A stretch of 64,000 nucleotides of DNA from an uncultured Sphingomonadaceae bacterium (GTDB lineage Bacteria > Pseudomonadota > Alphaproteobacteria > Sphingomonadales > Sphingomonadaceae): contig CALKJZ010000005.1 in the NCBI GenBank assembly GCA_937995515.1, forward strand, positions 1-64,000, given 5' to 3'. A model generated the notes under the pieces. It was given only the letters and a program-made list of their open reading frames with translations. It was not told the origin of the DNA and ran no database searches. Both the position numbers and the translations under genes were made by a program. Of the stretch, positions 53,130 through 63,537 are shown one piece after another; within the stretch, counting starts at the first letter, position 1, and each line of letters begins with the position of its first letter.

Positions 53130-53158
53130 GCCATAATCCCTTGCCGCAGCCGGTGCAA
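53130..53158 (-). promoter_or_regulatory. Promoter of the two-component operon
   Basis: On the minus strand TTGCAC (53158-53153) and TATGGC (53135-53130) are exactly 17 bases apart. The response regulator ATG follows 35 bases after the -10 element, giving a short leader. Confidence 0.6.
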
Positions 53159-53198
53159 AGGGGCAGCACGCCTCGCGCCCGGGCCTTCCCGTGACAGG

Positions 53199-53214
53199 GC
53201 TGCATCATGCTGCA
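53199..53214 (-). promoter_or_regulatory. Candidate operator: GCTGCA direct repeat, 10-base period
   Basis: GCTGCA at 53199 and 53209 on the plus strand (TGCAGC on the minus) are spaced by exactly ten bases, one helical turn, ~41 bases upstream of the -35. OmpR-family regulators commonly bind such direct repeats, so it is a possible autoregulatory site. Confidence 0.35.
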
Positions 53215-53431
53215 ATCCGGCAGCAAAACGCACGAGGCATCGTCGAAGCCGACGCGGCGGCCTGGTCCTGTCCGCGTGCGGCCCGGCCGGACCCTGCCCT
53301 GACCCCGGCCGGGCCGCCCTTCCTCTCGAGGGGGCATTTCCTTGCGCGTCCTGCGGGGCACGTCCACGGCGGCATTCCAGGGCGGCACGAGACAGCGGCC
53401 GTCGCCCACCGTCCGCGCCCCCGCCACCGGT

Positions 53432-53476
53432 CGCGCGGGGCCCCGCCGCGCGGGGCCCGGCCGCGCGGGGCCTCGC
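53432..53476. repeat. Three 15-base GC-rich tandem repeats
   Basis: CGCGCGGGGCCCCGC, CGCGCGGGGCCCGGC and CGCGCGGGGCCTCGC lie head to tail at 53432, 53447 and 53462, with one or two changes each. Each unit can pair with the complementary parts of its neighbours. It lies ~95 bases from the amidohydrolase stop, on the downstream side of that gene. Confidence 0.8.
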
Positions 53477-53570
53477 CGTGCAGCCCTTTTCGGGTGCAAC
53501 AGGTCAGGCGGCACGGATCGGCCGGCCAGCGCAGCGGCCGCCCTTTCGGCGGGTCGCCGGCGTCGCCGGG

Positions 53571-54881
53571 CTAGTGGGGCTCGCCGGGCGAGACGATGCG
53601 GCCTGCCGCCATCACAAATCGCACGCGGGTGAAGGCGGACGGATCGGCAAGCGGGTCCCCCTCGAGCGCCACCAGATCGGCAGCCTTGCCGGGTGCGATC
53701 GTGCCGATCTCGGCTTCCAGCCCGAGAAGCGCGGCCGCACCCGTGGTGGCCGAGACCAGCGCCTCGCGCGGGCGCATGCCGCCCTTTTCGACCATCAGCG
53801 CGAACTCCTCGCCGTTGCGGCCGTGCTCGAACACGCCGGCATCGGTTCCAAACGCGATCCGCACCCCGCCGGCGTGGGCGGCGCGCAGGGCCGCGCCCCA
53901 GCGGGCCAGCGCCTCGCGCGCCTTGGCCTCGACGGCGGGCGTGTAGATGGCCCGCCCCACACGGTCTGCCAGCCCCTGGAAGGCCATGAGGGTGGGCACA
54001 AACCATGTGCCGCGCCGGCGCATGGCGGCCACGGTGTCGGCGCCCATGAAGGTTCCATGCTCGATCGAATCGACGCCGGCCTCCACCGACGCGCGGATGC
54101 CGTCGTCGCCATGGGCGTGGGAGGCGACCCTGAGGCCGAGCGAACGGGCTGTTGCGGTGATCGCACGCAGCTCGTCGGGCGTGAAGTGCAGCCCGAGCCC
54201 GCGCGCCTGCTGCGAGAGCACGCCACCGGTGGCCGTGATCTTCACGTGATCGGCGCCGCGCTTGGCGGCCTCGCGCACCCGCCGGGCGCATTCCTCGGCC
54301 CCGGTGCAGGTCGCACCCGATGCCAGCACATCGTTCACCTCCGGCCGAAAGCCCGAGACATCGGCATGGCCGCCGATGATGGAGATCGAGGCGCCGGAGG
54401 CGAGGACCCGCGGGCCGGGCACCAGGCCGCGCGCGATCGCATCGCGCACGGCAAAGGCCGTCATCCGCCCCGACCCGACATCGCGCACCGTGGTAAATCC
54501 CGCCTGCAGGGTGATGCGCGCGTTGGCGATTCCGGTGGCGGTTGCCATTTCCGGCGTGATGCGGGCCTGCTCGAGGAAGTTGAGGCCCGGGTTGCTGGTC
54601 AGGTGCACATGCGTGTCGATGAGGCCTGGCACCAGCGTGACCCCGGCGAGCGTGACGAGGCGCGCGCCCTCCGGCACCGGCGCATCGGGCGGGAGAATGG
54701 CGCGGATCCGCCCATCCTCGACGATCACCAGCGCCGGGCGCGCACGGTCGGTCCGCGGGTCGGCGATCATCCGCTCGGCGCGAATGGCAACCACCGCGGC
54801 CGTCCCGCCACCAGGCGCGGCAGCGAGCGGCGCGGCCGCAAGAAGAAAGGCGGCGATTGCAGGACCGGCTCCCAACCCCAT
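53571..54881 (-). CDS. Secreted amidohydrolase (imidazolonepropionase-like)
   Basis: 436 residues with a signal peptide (AIAAFLLAAAPLAAAPGG). The metal site motifs are LIDTHVHL (HxH), the carbamylated Lys in HVKITATGG, SHAHGDDGI, DSIEHGTF and the Asp in AFGTDAGVFEHGRN. It belongs to the Sgx9260/Xaa-Pro-type amidohydrolase group that cleaves N-acyl or dipeptide substrates; export suggests peptide scavenging. The start ATG 54881 is preceded by CAGGGGG. Confidence 0.92.
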   Translation of the reverse strand: MGLGAGPAIAAFLLAAAPLAAAPGGGTAAVVAIRAERMIADPRTDRARPALVIVEDGRIRAILPPDAPVPEGARLVTLAGVTLVPGLIDTHVHLTSNPGLNFLEQARITPEMATATGIANARITLQAGFTTVRDVGSGRMTAFAVRDAIARGLVPGPRVLASGASISIIGGHADVSGFRPEVNDVLASGATCTGAEECARRVREAAKRGADHVKITATGGVLSQQARGLGLHFTPDELRAITATARSLGLRVASHAHGDDGIRASVEAGVDSIEHGTFMGADTVAAMRRRGTWFVPTLMAFQGLADRVGRAIYTPAVEAKAREALARWGAALRAAHAGGVRIAFGTDAGVFEHGRNGEEFALMVEKGGMRPREALVSATTGAAALLGLEAEIGTIAPGKAADLVALEGDPLADPSAFTRVRFVMAAGRIVSPGEPH

Positions 54882-54995
54882 GTGCTGCCCCCTGATGTCC
54901 AACGTCGCCCATCGCGGGCCGAGGCCTTGCTGTCGCGGCCCGGCCCCTGCCCGCTCCGTGGCCGTGCCCGCTCCCAGTTCCACCGGCGCGGCCGG

Positions 54996-55024
54996 TTGAC
55001 AAGGGGCACCCCCTCTTCTAGCTG
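54996..55024 (+). promoter_or_regulatory. Promoter for rplU-rpmA
   Basis: A consensus TTGACA (54996-55001) and TAGCTG (55019-55024) are 17 bases apart. The leader to the rplU start would be ~70 bases, and lacks a visible terminator. This is the strongest -35 in the window. Confidence 0.6.
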
Positions 55025-55099
55025 CCTTGGTTCCTCGCGGCGGGCCTTGCCCGGCCGCGCATGTCTGTTGACACGATCCTGTTGGCAAAGGGTTTGACG

Positions 55100-55396
55100 A
55101 TGTTTGCGGTGGTCCGCACGGGCGGCAAGCAGTATCGGGTGGCGCCCGATCAGAAGATCGTGGTGGAGCGCCTGCCCGGCGAGGCGGGCGACACGGTGAC
55201 CCTGTCGGAGGTGCTGCTGGTTTCGGACGGCAGCACGACAAGGGCTGGCAATGGCGTGACGGTGAAGGCCGAGATCGTCGCCCAGAACAAGGGCGAGAAG
55301 GTGATCATCTTCAAGAAGAAGCGCCGGCACAACTATCGGCGCAGGAACGGGCATCGGCAGCTGCAGACGGTCCTCAGGATCGTCGAGATCGCCTGA
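55100..55396 (+). CDS. rplU: 50S ribosomal protein L21
   Basis: 98 residues, normal length. Starts [24 protein letters not shown] and ends with the basic [26 protein letters not shown] 55100 is chosen over an in-frame ATG 39 bases upstream because the family begins MFAVV and AAAGGG lies just before it. Confidence 0.97.
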   Translation: MFAVVRTGGKQYRVAPDQKIVVERLPGEAGDTVTLSEVLLVSDGSTTRAGNGVTVKAEIVAQNKGEKVIIFKKKRRHNYRRRNGHRQLQTVLRIVEIA

Positions 55397-55409
55397 CGGA
55401 GAGACAGCC

Positions 55410-55673
55410 ATGGCACACAAGAAGGCAGGCGGTTCGTCGCGCAACGGCCGCGATTCGGCGGGCAGGCGGCTTGGCGTGAAGCGCTTCGGCGGCCAGCAGG
55501 TGCGCGCCGGCAACATCCTCGTCCGCCAACGGGGCACGAAGTTCTACCCCGGCCTCAACGTCGGCATGGGCAAGGATCATACCCTGTTCGCGCTCGAACA
55601 TGGCGAGGTCCGCTTCCACGAGGGCAAGCTCGGCCGCAAATATGTGTCCGTGGTGGCGGCAGCCGCTGAGTAG
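55410..55673 (+). CDS. rpmA: 50S ribosomal protein L27
   Basis: 87 residues. The family start [28 protein letters not shown] and [19 protein letters not shown] are present; the first residues reach the peptidyl-transferase centre. It starts 13 bases after rplU with GGAGAGAC as ribosome site. Confidence 0.98.
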   Translation: MAHKKAGGSSRNGRDSAGRRLGVKRFGGQQVRAGNILVRQRGTKFYPGLNVGMGKDHTLFALEHGEVRFHEGKLGRKYVSVVAAAAE

Positions 55674-57942
<2,269 letters not shown>

Positions 57943-57946
<4 letters not shown>

Positions 57947-59298
57947 CCGGCCTGCCCCACCCTGCCGACTGCCCTTCCCTGCCTTCCGGGGCCGATCCGG
58001 GGCCAGCGCCCGGGCAGCCCTCCCCGGGCGGCGCCCCTGCGGAGGCGCCGCCCGATGCGGTGCTCGCAGCGCTCGGTGCGCGGGCGCGCGCCGCCGCGCG
58101 GACGCTTGCACGCACGCCGACAGCACGGAAGGCGCAGGCGCTGCGCGGCATGGCCGAGGCGATCCGCGCCCGGGCCGGCGCCATCCTCGAGGCCAATGCC
58201 AGCGACATGGCGCGCGGGCAGGAGAAGGGCCTGTCGCCGGCGCTCATGGACCGGCTGGCGCTCGATCCCGCGCGGCTCGAGGGGGTGGCACGCGGCATCG
58301 AGGCCGTCTCCGCCCTGCCCGACCCGGTGGGCGCAGTGATCGACACGCGTACCCGGCCCAACGGGCTCGAGATCGCGCGCGTGCGCGTGCCGCTCGGAGT
58401 GGTCGGCATCATCCACGAATCCCGCCCGAACGTGACCGCCGATGCCGGCGCCTTGTGCGTGATGGCCGGCAACGCCGCGCTCATCCGCCCGGGCTCCGAG
58501 ACCTGGGCCTCCGCCTCGGCACTGCACGCGGCCATGGCCGAGGGGCTGGTGGCCGCCGGCCTGCCGGCCGATGCCGTGCAGCTCCTCCCGTCCGCCGACC
58601 GGGCGCTCGTCGGCGCCATGCTGCGCGCCGTCGGGCTTATCGACATCGTGGTGCCGCGCGGCGGCAAGGGGCTTGTCGCGCGGGTGCAGGCCGAGGCGCG
58701 CGTGCCCGTGCTCGCGCACCTCGATGGCATCTGCCACACCTACATCGACCGCGACGCCGATCCGGACATGGCGCGGCGCATCGCCTTCAATGCCAAGATG
58801 CGGCGCACGGGCATCTGCGGGGCAACCGAGACGCTGCTCATCGACCGGCCCGTGGCTGATGCGGTCCGCCCGCTGCTCCTCGACCTCCTCGAGGCCGGCT
58901 GCGCGCTGCGCGTTTGCGAAGAGCTGCTTGGCCTCGACCCGCGCATGACCCTGGCAACCGAGGCCGACTGGGACACCGAGTATCTGGAGCCGATCCTGTC
59001 GGTGCGGCTGGTCGACGGGGTCGACGAGGCGATTGCGCATGTGAATGCCCATGGCTCGCAGCACACCGATGCGATCATCACCGCCAACCCAGAGACCGCC
59101 GAGCGGTTCCTCGCCGGGGTCGACTCAGCGATTGCCATGTGGAACGCCTCGACCCAGTTTGCCGACGGTGGCGAGTTCGGCCTCGGCGCGGAAATTGGCA
59201 TCTCGACAGGGCGGCTGCACGCGCGCGGGCCGGTCGCGCTCGAGGGGCTGACCACCATGAAATGGCTGGTGCGCGGCACCGGCCAGTGCCGGCCCTGA
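57943..59298 (+). CDS. proA: Gamma-glutamyl phosphate reductase
   Basis: 451 residues. Second step of proline synthesis. GTGA overlap with proB. A Pro/Ala-rich leader of ~35 residues precedes the aldehyde-dehydrogenase-like fold; motifs RVPLGVVGIIHESRPNVTADA, LIRPGSETW, VPRGGKGLVARV and the catalytic region MRRTGICGATETLLID. The stop is 12 bases before the CTG start of nadD, in the same frame. Confidence 0.96.
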
Positions 59299-59310
59299 AG
59301 GGCTTTCGCG

Positions 59311-59916
59311 CTGCCGCCCCCGCGCCACGTTGGCCTGTTCGGCGGGTCGTTCAACCCGGCGCACGGCGGGCACAGGCGGATGAGTCTTGCGGCACTCGAA
59401 CGGCTCGGGCTCGACGAGATCTGGTGGCTTGTCTCGCCGCAGAACCCGCTGAAACCCCCAGCGGGCATGGCGCCCCTTGCCGCCCGGCTGGCGCGCGCGC
59501 GGACGGTTGCGCGCCACCCGCGCATCCGCGTGTCGGGCATCGAGGCAGAGCTTGGCACCCAGCTGACGGCCGACACCGTCGCAGCGCTGCGGGCCCGCCA
59601 CCGGCACATCGCGTTCCTGTGGATCATGGGAGCCGACAATCTCCTGCAGTTCCACCGCTGGGCAGCCTGGCGCCACATCGCCCGCATGGTGCCGATTGTG
59701 GTGCTTGCGCGCCCGCCCTATACGGGGCGCAGCCGGCGCGCGCCGGCCATGGGGTGGCTCGGGCGCTTCCGCCGGCGCCATCCGCGAAGCTGGAGGACCA
59801 AGCCGCTGCCGACCTTGCTCTTTCTCGATGTTGGGCTCGATTCGACCTCGGCAACGGCCATCCGCGCGCTGACGCCCGACTGGGTTTCCGGCGAAGCGGC
59901 AAAGCGGGCAGCTTGA
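59311..59916 (+). CDS. nadD: Nicotinate-nucleotide adenylyltransferase with CTG start
   Basis: 201 residues from CTG 59311. NadD makes NaAD from NaMN and ATP. The nucleotide-binding motif VGLFGGSFNPAHGGHRRM lies before the first ATG (59380), so that start would remove the active site. Between the proA stop and 59380 no in-frame ATG, GTG or TTG occurs; CTG 59311 has GAAGGG eight bases upstream. Other features are WWLVSPQNPLK, LWIMGADNLLQFHRW and the C-terminal STSATAIRAL. With nadA it gives two steps of NAD synthesis in the window. Confidence 0.92.
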   Translation: MPPPRHVGLFGGSFNPAHGGHRRMSLAALERLGLDEIWWLVSPQNPLKPPAGMAPLAARLARARTVARHPRIRVSGIEAELGTQLTADTVAALRARHRHIAFLWIMGADNLLQFHRWAAWRHIARMVPIVVLARPPYTGRSRRAPAMGWLGRFRRRHPRSWRTKPLPTLLFLDVGLDSTSATAIRALTPDWVSGEAAKRAA

Positions 59917-60305
59917 GCAGCACCGGCGACGCTTCCGGGGCGCCGTCCGCCGACGCGCTGCTCGCGCTGGTTCTCGCCTCGCTCGAAGATGACCAGGCGC
60001 AGGACGTGGTGGCGATCCCGCTCGCCGGGCGCAGCAGCATCGCCGACCATATGGTGATCGCCTCGGGCCGCTCGACCCGGCAGGTGGCGGCCATGGCCGG
60101 CAAGCTCGCCGAACGGCTGCGCGCGGCCACCGGCCGCGCGGTCCGCATCGAGGGGCTGGCGACAGCCGACTGGGTGCTGATGGACGCCGGCGACATCGTG
60201 GTGCACATCTTCCGTCCCGAGGTGCGGGCCTTCTACGCGCTCGAGAAGATGTGGGCCTTCGATGCCGGGGGCGCGCCGGTGCGCGCACCCGATGCATCGG
60301 CCTGA
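59913..60305 (+). CDS. rsfS: Ribosome silencing factor
   Basis: 130 residues. RsfS binds L14 and blocks subunit joining in starvation. The core has EDDQAQDVVAIPLAGRSSIADHMVIASGRSTRQVAAMA, IEGLATADWVLMDAGDIVVHIFRPEVRAFYALEKMW. It begins with TTG overlapping the nadD stop (TTGA). Confidence 0.95.
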   Translation: MSSTGDASGAPSADALLALVLASLEDDQAQDVVAIPLAGRSSIADHMVIASGRSTRQVAAMAGKLAERLRAATGRAVRIEGLATADWVLMDAGDIVVHIFRPEVRAFYALEKMWAFDAGGAPVRAPDASA

Positions 60306-60337
60306 ACCATCCCCATAGCAGCGAGCGGCGGGCGCCG

Positions 60338-60754
60338 GTGCGGCTGCACATCCTCGCCTGCGGCAGGGCCGGCCGTTCGCCCGAGGCCGAACTGACCGAA
60401 CGCTACCTGAGGCGTATCCCGTGGGAGATCCGGCTGACCGAGCTCGGAACGCCGCCCGTCGTGCCGCCGGCGCCGCCGGCCAGCCGCACCGCGGTGCTCG
60501 ACGCGCGCGGCGAGGCGCTCAGCTCCGAGGCGCTCGCCCGGACGCTTGAAGGCTGGCGCGACTCGGGCGTGCGCGAGGCCCGCTTTCTCATCGGCCCGGC
60601 CGATGGCTGGAGCAGCAGGGTCCGCGCCGGCGCCGACCTGCTGCTGGCCTTCGGCCCGGCGACATGGCCGCACCTCCTCGTCCGCGCGATGCTGTGCGAG
60701 CAGCTCTTCCGCGCCTCGGCCATCCTCGCCGGCCACCCCTATCACCGCCGCTGA
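60338..60754 (+). CDS. rlmH: 23S rRNA pseudouridine-1915 N3-methyltransferase RlmH
   Basis: 138 residues, slightly short for the family. SPOUT fold; the SAM site is ARFLIGPADGW and the C-terminus ends HPYHRR as in other members. GTG 60338 is the start that fits the conserved RLHILACGRAG. The murein hydrolase (envC-like) gene that often follows in sphingomonads is absent. Confidence 0.94.
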   Translation: MRLHILACGRAGRSPEAELTERYLRRIPWEIRLTELGTPPVVPPAPPASRTAVLDARGEALSSEALARTLEGWRDSGVREARFLIGPADGWSSRVRAGADLLLAFGPATWPHLLVRAMLCEQLFRASAILAGHPYHRR

Positions 60755-60805
60755 TTCCAGCCGCAGCAGCGGCCGCCGCGGCGCGGCGGGTCGGGGTGCC
60801 GGCCG

Positions 60806-60837
60806 GCTTCATGCCGCATTCGCTTCATGCCGCATTC
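60806..60837 (+). repeat. 16-base perfect tandem repeat upstream of ctpA
   Basis: GCTTCATGCCGCATTC occurs at 60806 and again at 60822 with no mismatch. It lies in the 173-base gap after rlmH; a weak -35/-10 pair (TTCACG at 60835, TAGCAC at 60858) overlaps its end. Confidence 0.8.
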
Positions 60838-60927
60838 ACGGCCGCTGCCCGACATGCTAGCACAGTGGCGTGGCCACATTGGCTCGGCGCAAGCGCCAGG
60901 CGCCGCGGCAAGGGGATGACACGAAGG

Positions 60928-62301
60928 ATGGACGAGGTCGAAGGCAGGAAGCGAGTGGGCTGGCGGCTCGGCACCCTCGCGCCCTGGGCGATTGCCGCGC
61001 TCGCGCTCGCTGCGATCGTGCCCGTCTCGTCGGCCGTCGAGGCCTCGCGCCAGAACGACACCTACCGCCAGCTCGACACGCTGATCGACGTGTTCCTGCG
61101 CGTGCGCGAGGCCTATGTCGAGCCGGTCGACGATGCCAAGCTCATCCAGGGCGCGATCAACGGCATGCTCGCAAGCCTCGATCCGCACTCCACCTATCTC
61201 GACGCGCGCGACACCGAGAACATGCGCTCGCAGACCGACGGCGAATATGGCGGCCTCGGGCTGACCGTCACCGCCGAGGACGGTGCCGTCAAGGTTGTCT
61301 CGCCGACAGACGAGACCCCGGCTGCGCGCGCAGGCATCAAGGCGGGCGATTTCATCACCCACCTCGATGGCGAGCTGATCTTCGGGTCGTCGCTGAACGA
61401 GGCGGTGGACCGCATGCGCGGCCGCCCGGGCACCCAGATCCGGCTCACGGTGGTGCGGCCCGGGGTCCAGAAGCCGATGGATTTCACGCTGACCCGCGAG
61501 ATCATCCGGATCCGCCCGGTGCGGTTCGAGGCGCGCGGCAATGTGGGCGTCATCCGCGTCTCCAGCTTCAACCGGCAGACCGGCGAGGCCGTCCGCATGG
61601 GAGTGAGCACGCTTGCCAAGCAGATCGGGCCCGATCTCGTCGGCTATGTGCTCGATCTGCGGTCCAATCCCGGCGGCCTGCTCGACCAGGCGATCGAGGT
61701 GGCAGATGCCTTCATGACCCGCGGCGAGATTGTATCGCAGCGCGGGCGCAGCCGCAGCGACGTGGAGCGCTATTTCGCCCGCGGCGCAGACCTCACCGGC
61801 GGCCTGCCGGTGGTGGTGCTGATCGACGAGGGCTCGGCCTCGGCGGCCGAGATCGTCGCCGGCGCGCTGCAGGACCATCGCCGCGCACTGGTGATCGGCC
61901 AGCGCAGCTTCGGCAAGGGATCGGTGCAGACGCTCATCCCGCTCTCGCCGGAGACCGGCCTCAGGCTCACGACCGCGCGCTACTACACCCCCGCCGGGCG
62001 CTCCGTGCAGGAAGAGGGCATCGTCCCCGACATCGTGGTGCCGCAGCTGACCGACGAGACCCGCAACGACCGCCCGCGGGTGCGCGAGGCAGACCTGCGC
62101 AACCACCTGATCGGCGAGCGCAACGCCGACGACCGGCTGGTCGAGGATGACGGCAAGCCCGACCCGCGCTTTGCCGAGACGGCCGAGCAGCTGAAGGCGC
62201 GCGGCATCACCGACTTCCAGCTCGACTATGCGGTGCGCATGCTCGCGCGGCTCGACGATCGGGCCCCGCTGGCCACCGCCGAGGTCCGCCGGGGCCGCTG
62301 A
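60928..62301 (+). CDS. ctpA: C-terminal processing protease (S41)
   Basis: 457 residues from ATG 60928 (ATG 60916 also in frame). An N-terminal membrane/signal segment (APWAIAALALAAIVPVSSAV) exports it to the periplasm. The PDZ domain spans ~105-180 (GLGLTVTAEDGAVKVVSP), and the protease has DLRSNPGGLLDQA, the serine in EGSASAAEIVAGAL (~303-305) and Lys330 in SFGKGSVQT. It cleaves envelope proteins at their C-termini. Confidence 0.94.
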   Translation: MDEVEGRKRVGWRLGTLAPWAIAALALAAIVPVSSAVEASRQNDTYRQLDTLIDVFLRVREAYVEPVDDAKLIQGAINGMLASLDPHSTYLDARDTENMRSQTDGEYGGLGLTVTAEDGAVKVVSPTDETPAARAGIKAGDFITHLDGELIFGSSLNEAVDRMRGRPGTQIRLTVVRPGVQKPMDFTLTREIIRIRPVRFEARGNVGVIRVSSFNRQTGEAVRMGVSTLAKQIGPDLVGYVLDLRSNPGGLLDQAIEVADAFMTRGEIVSQRGRSRSDVERYFARGADLTGGLPVVVLIDEGSASAAEIVAGALQDHRRALVIGQRSFGKGSVQTLIPLSPETGLRLTTARYYTPAGRSVQEEGIVPDIVVPQLTDETRNDRPRVREADLRNHLIGERNADDRLVEDDGKPDPRFAETAEQLKARGITDFQLDYAVRMLARLDDRAPLATAEVRRGR

Positions 62302-62309
62302 GGCGCGCC

Positions 62310-62792
62310 GTGCACGCGCCGGTCAAGCGCCCGTCGGGCCATGCGATCAACCCGGCGGCGCTGGTCCTCCTCGTATCGGGCTCGCTGCTCATCGGCGCGC
62401 TGGGCTTCCAGCATCTCGGCGGGTTCGCTCCCTGCCCCATGTGCCACTGGCAGCGCTGGGCGCATGTGGCAGCAGCTGCCCTTGCGACCGTTGCGCTGGT
62501 GGCGCGCAGCCGGGTGCTTGCCCTTCCCGCCATCTGCGCGCTGGCCGTGGCCGGTGCGATGGGCCTCTGGCATGCAGGGGTCGAGCAGGGCTGGTGGCCA
62601 AGCCCGGTCGGATGCGCCGCCACCGTGGCACCAGCCGCCTCGGGCGCGGAGTTCCTCGGCCAGCTCATGCAGGCACCGCTCGTCCGCTGCGACCAGATTC
62701 CCTGGTCTTTTCTCGGGATTTCCATGGCAGGATGGAATGCGATCCTTTCGTTCGGCGGCAGCCTGGTTGCCGCCCTTTCGTGGAGACGATGA
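62310..62792 (+). CDS. dsbB: Disulfide bond formation protein B
   Basis: 160 residues, four membrane helices. DsbB reoxidises DsbA and passes electrons to ubiquinone. The first pair is APCPMCHWQRW (Cys42, Cys45) and the second pair Cys102 (PVGCAA) and Cys127 (VRCDQIPW). GTG 62310 lies eight bases after ctpA. coq7 starts directly after the stop. Confidence 0.93.
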   Translation: MHAPVKRPSGHAINPAALVLLVSGSLLIGALGFQHLGGFAPCPMCHWQRWAHVAAAALATVALVARSRVLALPAICALAVAGAMGLWHAGVEQGWWPSPVGCAATVAPAASGAEFLGQLMQAPLVRCDQIPWSFLGISMAGWNAILSFGGSLVAALSWRR

Positions 62793-63323
62793 ATGCGCCT
62801 TGCCGGTGACCCGGTGCCCGATCGGTCTGCCATGATCCGTGTCGATCATGCCGGCGAATATGGCGCGGCCCGGATCTATGCCGGCCAGCTGGCGGTAATG
62901 GGCGACCGCAGCCCCGTGGCCGGCGAAATCCGGCGCATGGCCGCGCAGGAACAGGCCCATCTTTCCGCCTTCGACCGGCTGCTCGTCGAGCGTGGCGTGC
63001 GCCCGACGCTGCTCCACCCGCTGTGGCACGTGGCCGGCTATGCGCTCGGCGTTGCCTCGGCGCTGGCTGGCCCGAAGGCGGCGATGGCCCTGACCGCCGC
63101 GGTCGAAACCGAGATCGACCGGCATTACGGCGAGCAGCTGGCCGCGCTCGACGGCGACGACCCGGAGCTTGAGGCGCTGATTGCGGAGTTCCGGACCGAC
63201 GAGGTGGCGCATCGCGACAGCGCGGTCGCCCACGGGGCCGAGGAGGTGCCGGCCTATCCGCTGCTCCGCCGCCTCATCCAGGCCGGGTGCCGGGCGGCGA
63301 TCCGCCTTTCCGAACGGATCTAG
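62793..63323 (+). CDS. coq7: Demethoxyubiquinone hydroxylase
   Basis: 176 residues of the diiron Coq7 fold. The di-iron ligands are in MIRVDHAGEYGAARIYAGQL, AQEQAHLSAFDRLL, VETEIDRHYGEQL and FRTDEVAHRD. It hydroxylates the last position of the ubiquinone ring before the final methylation. It may form a unit with dsbB, which uses ubiquinone. Confidence 0.96.
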   Translation: MRLAGDPVPDRSAMIRVDHAGEYGAARIYAGQLAVMGDRSPVAGEIRRMAAQEQAHLSAFDRLLVERGVRPTLLHPLWHVAGYALGVASALAGPKAAMALTAAVETEIDRHYGEQLAALDGDDPELEALIAEFRTDEVAHRDSAVAHGAEEVPAYPLLRRLIQAGCRAAIRLSERI

Positions 63324-63537
63324 CCCATCCTTGCCGATTGACTTCGGGGTGCCGTTGCGCCATCCGGCCCCCCAGCTTCACGCAGAGCGCGTGTTTCGTG
63401 ACATCCCGGCACCGGCAGCCCTTCGCCCCTGCGCTGCCCAAACCGGGTTGCCCGCCGGCCGGCGAAGGTTCGCCCGCCGGCGCGCGTTGCGTTGGGGCGG
63501 CTGACACGGCACGACCGAAGAAAGGACCATTGCAGCG

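Larger units (their letters stand above)
53096..53570. other. Gene-free interval between the response regulator and the amidohydrolase
   Basis: No frame here has protein-like character. It contains the regulator's promoter (53130-53158), the GCTGCA direct repeat (53199-53214) and a 15-base tandem repeat (53432-53476). The rest is GC-rich without clear structure. Confidence 0.6.

Noticed and set aside
53191-53632. Plus-strand frames over the 15-base repeats
   Set aside because: Their translations are arginine/glycine/alanine runs, they run into the antisense of the amidohydrolase gene, and no ribosome site precedes them.
55061-55099. Upstream ATG as start of rplU
   Set aside because: It would add 13 residues not found in L21 and lacks a ribosome-binding site, whereas ATG 55100 matches the family start.
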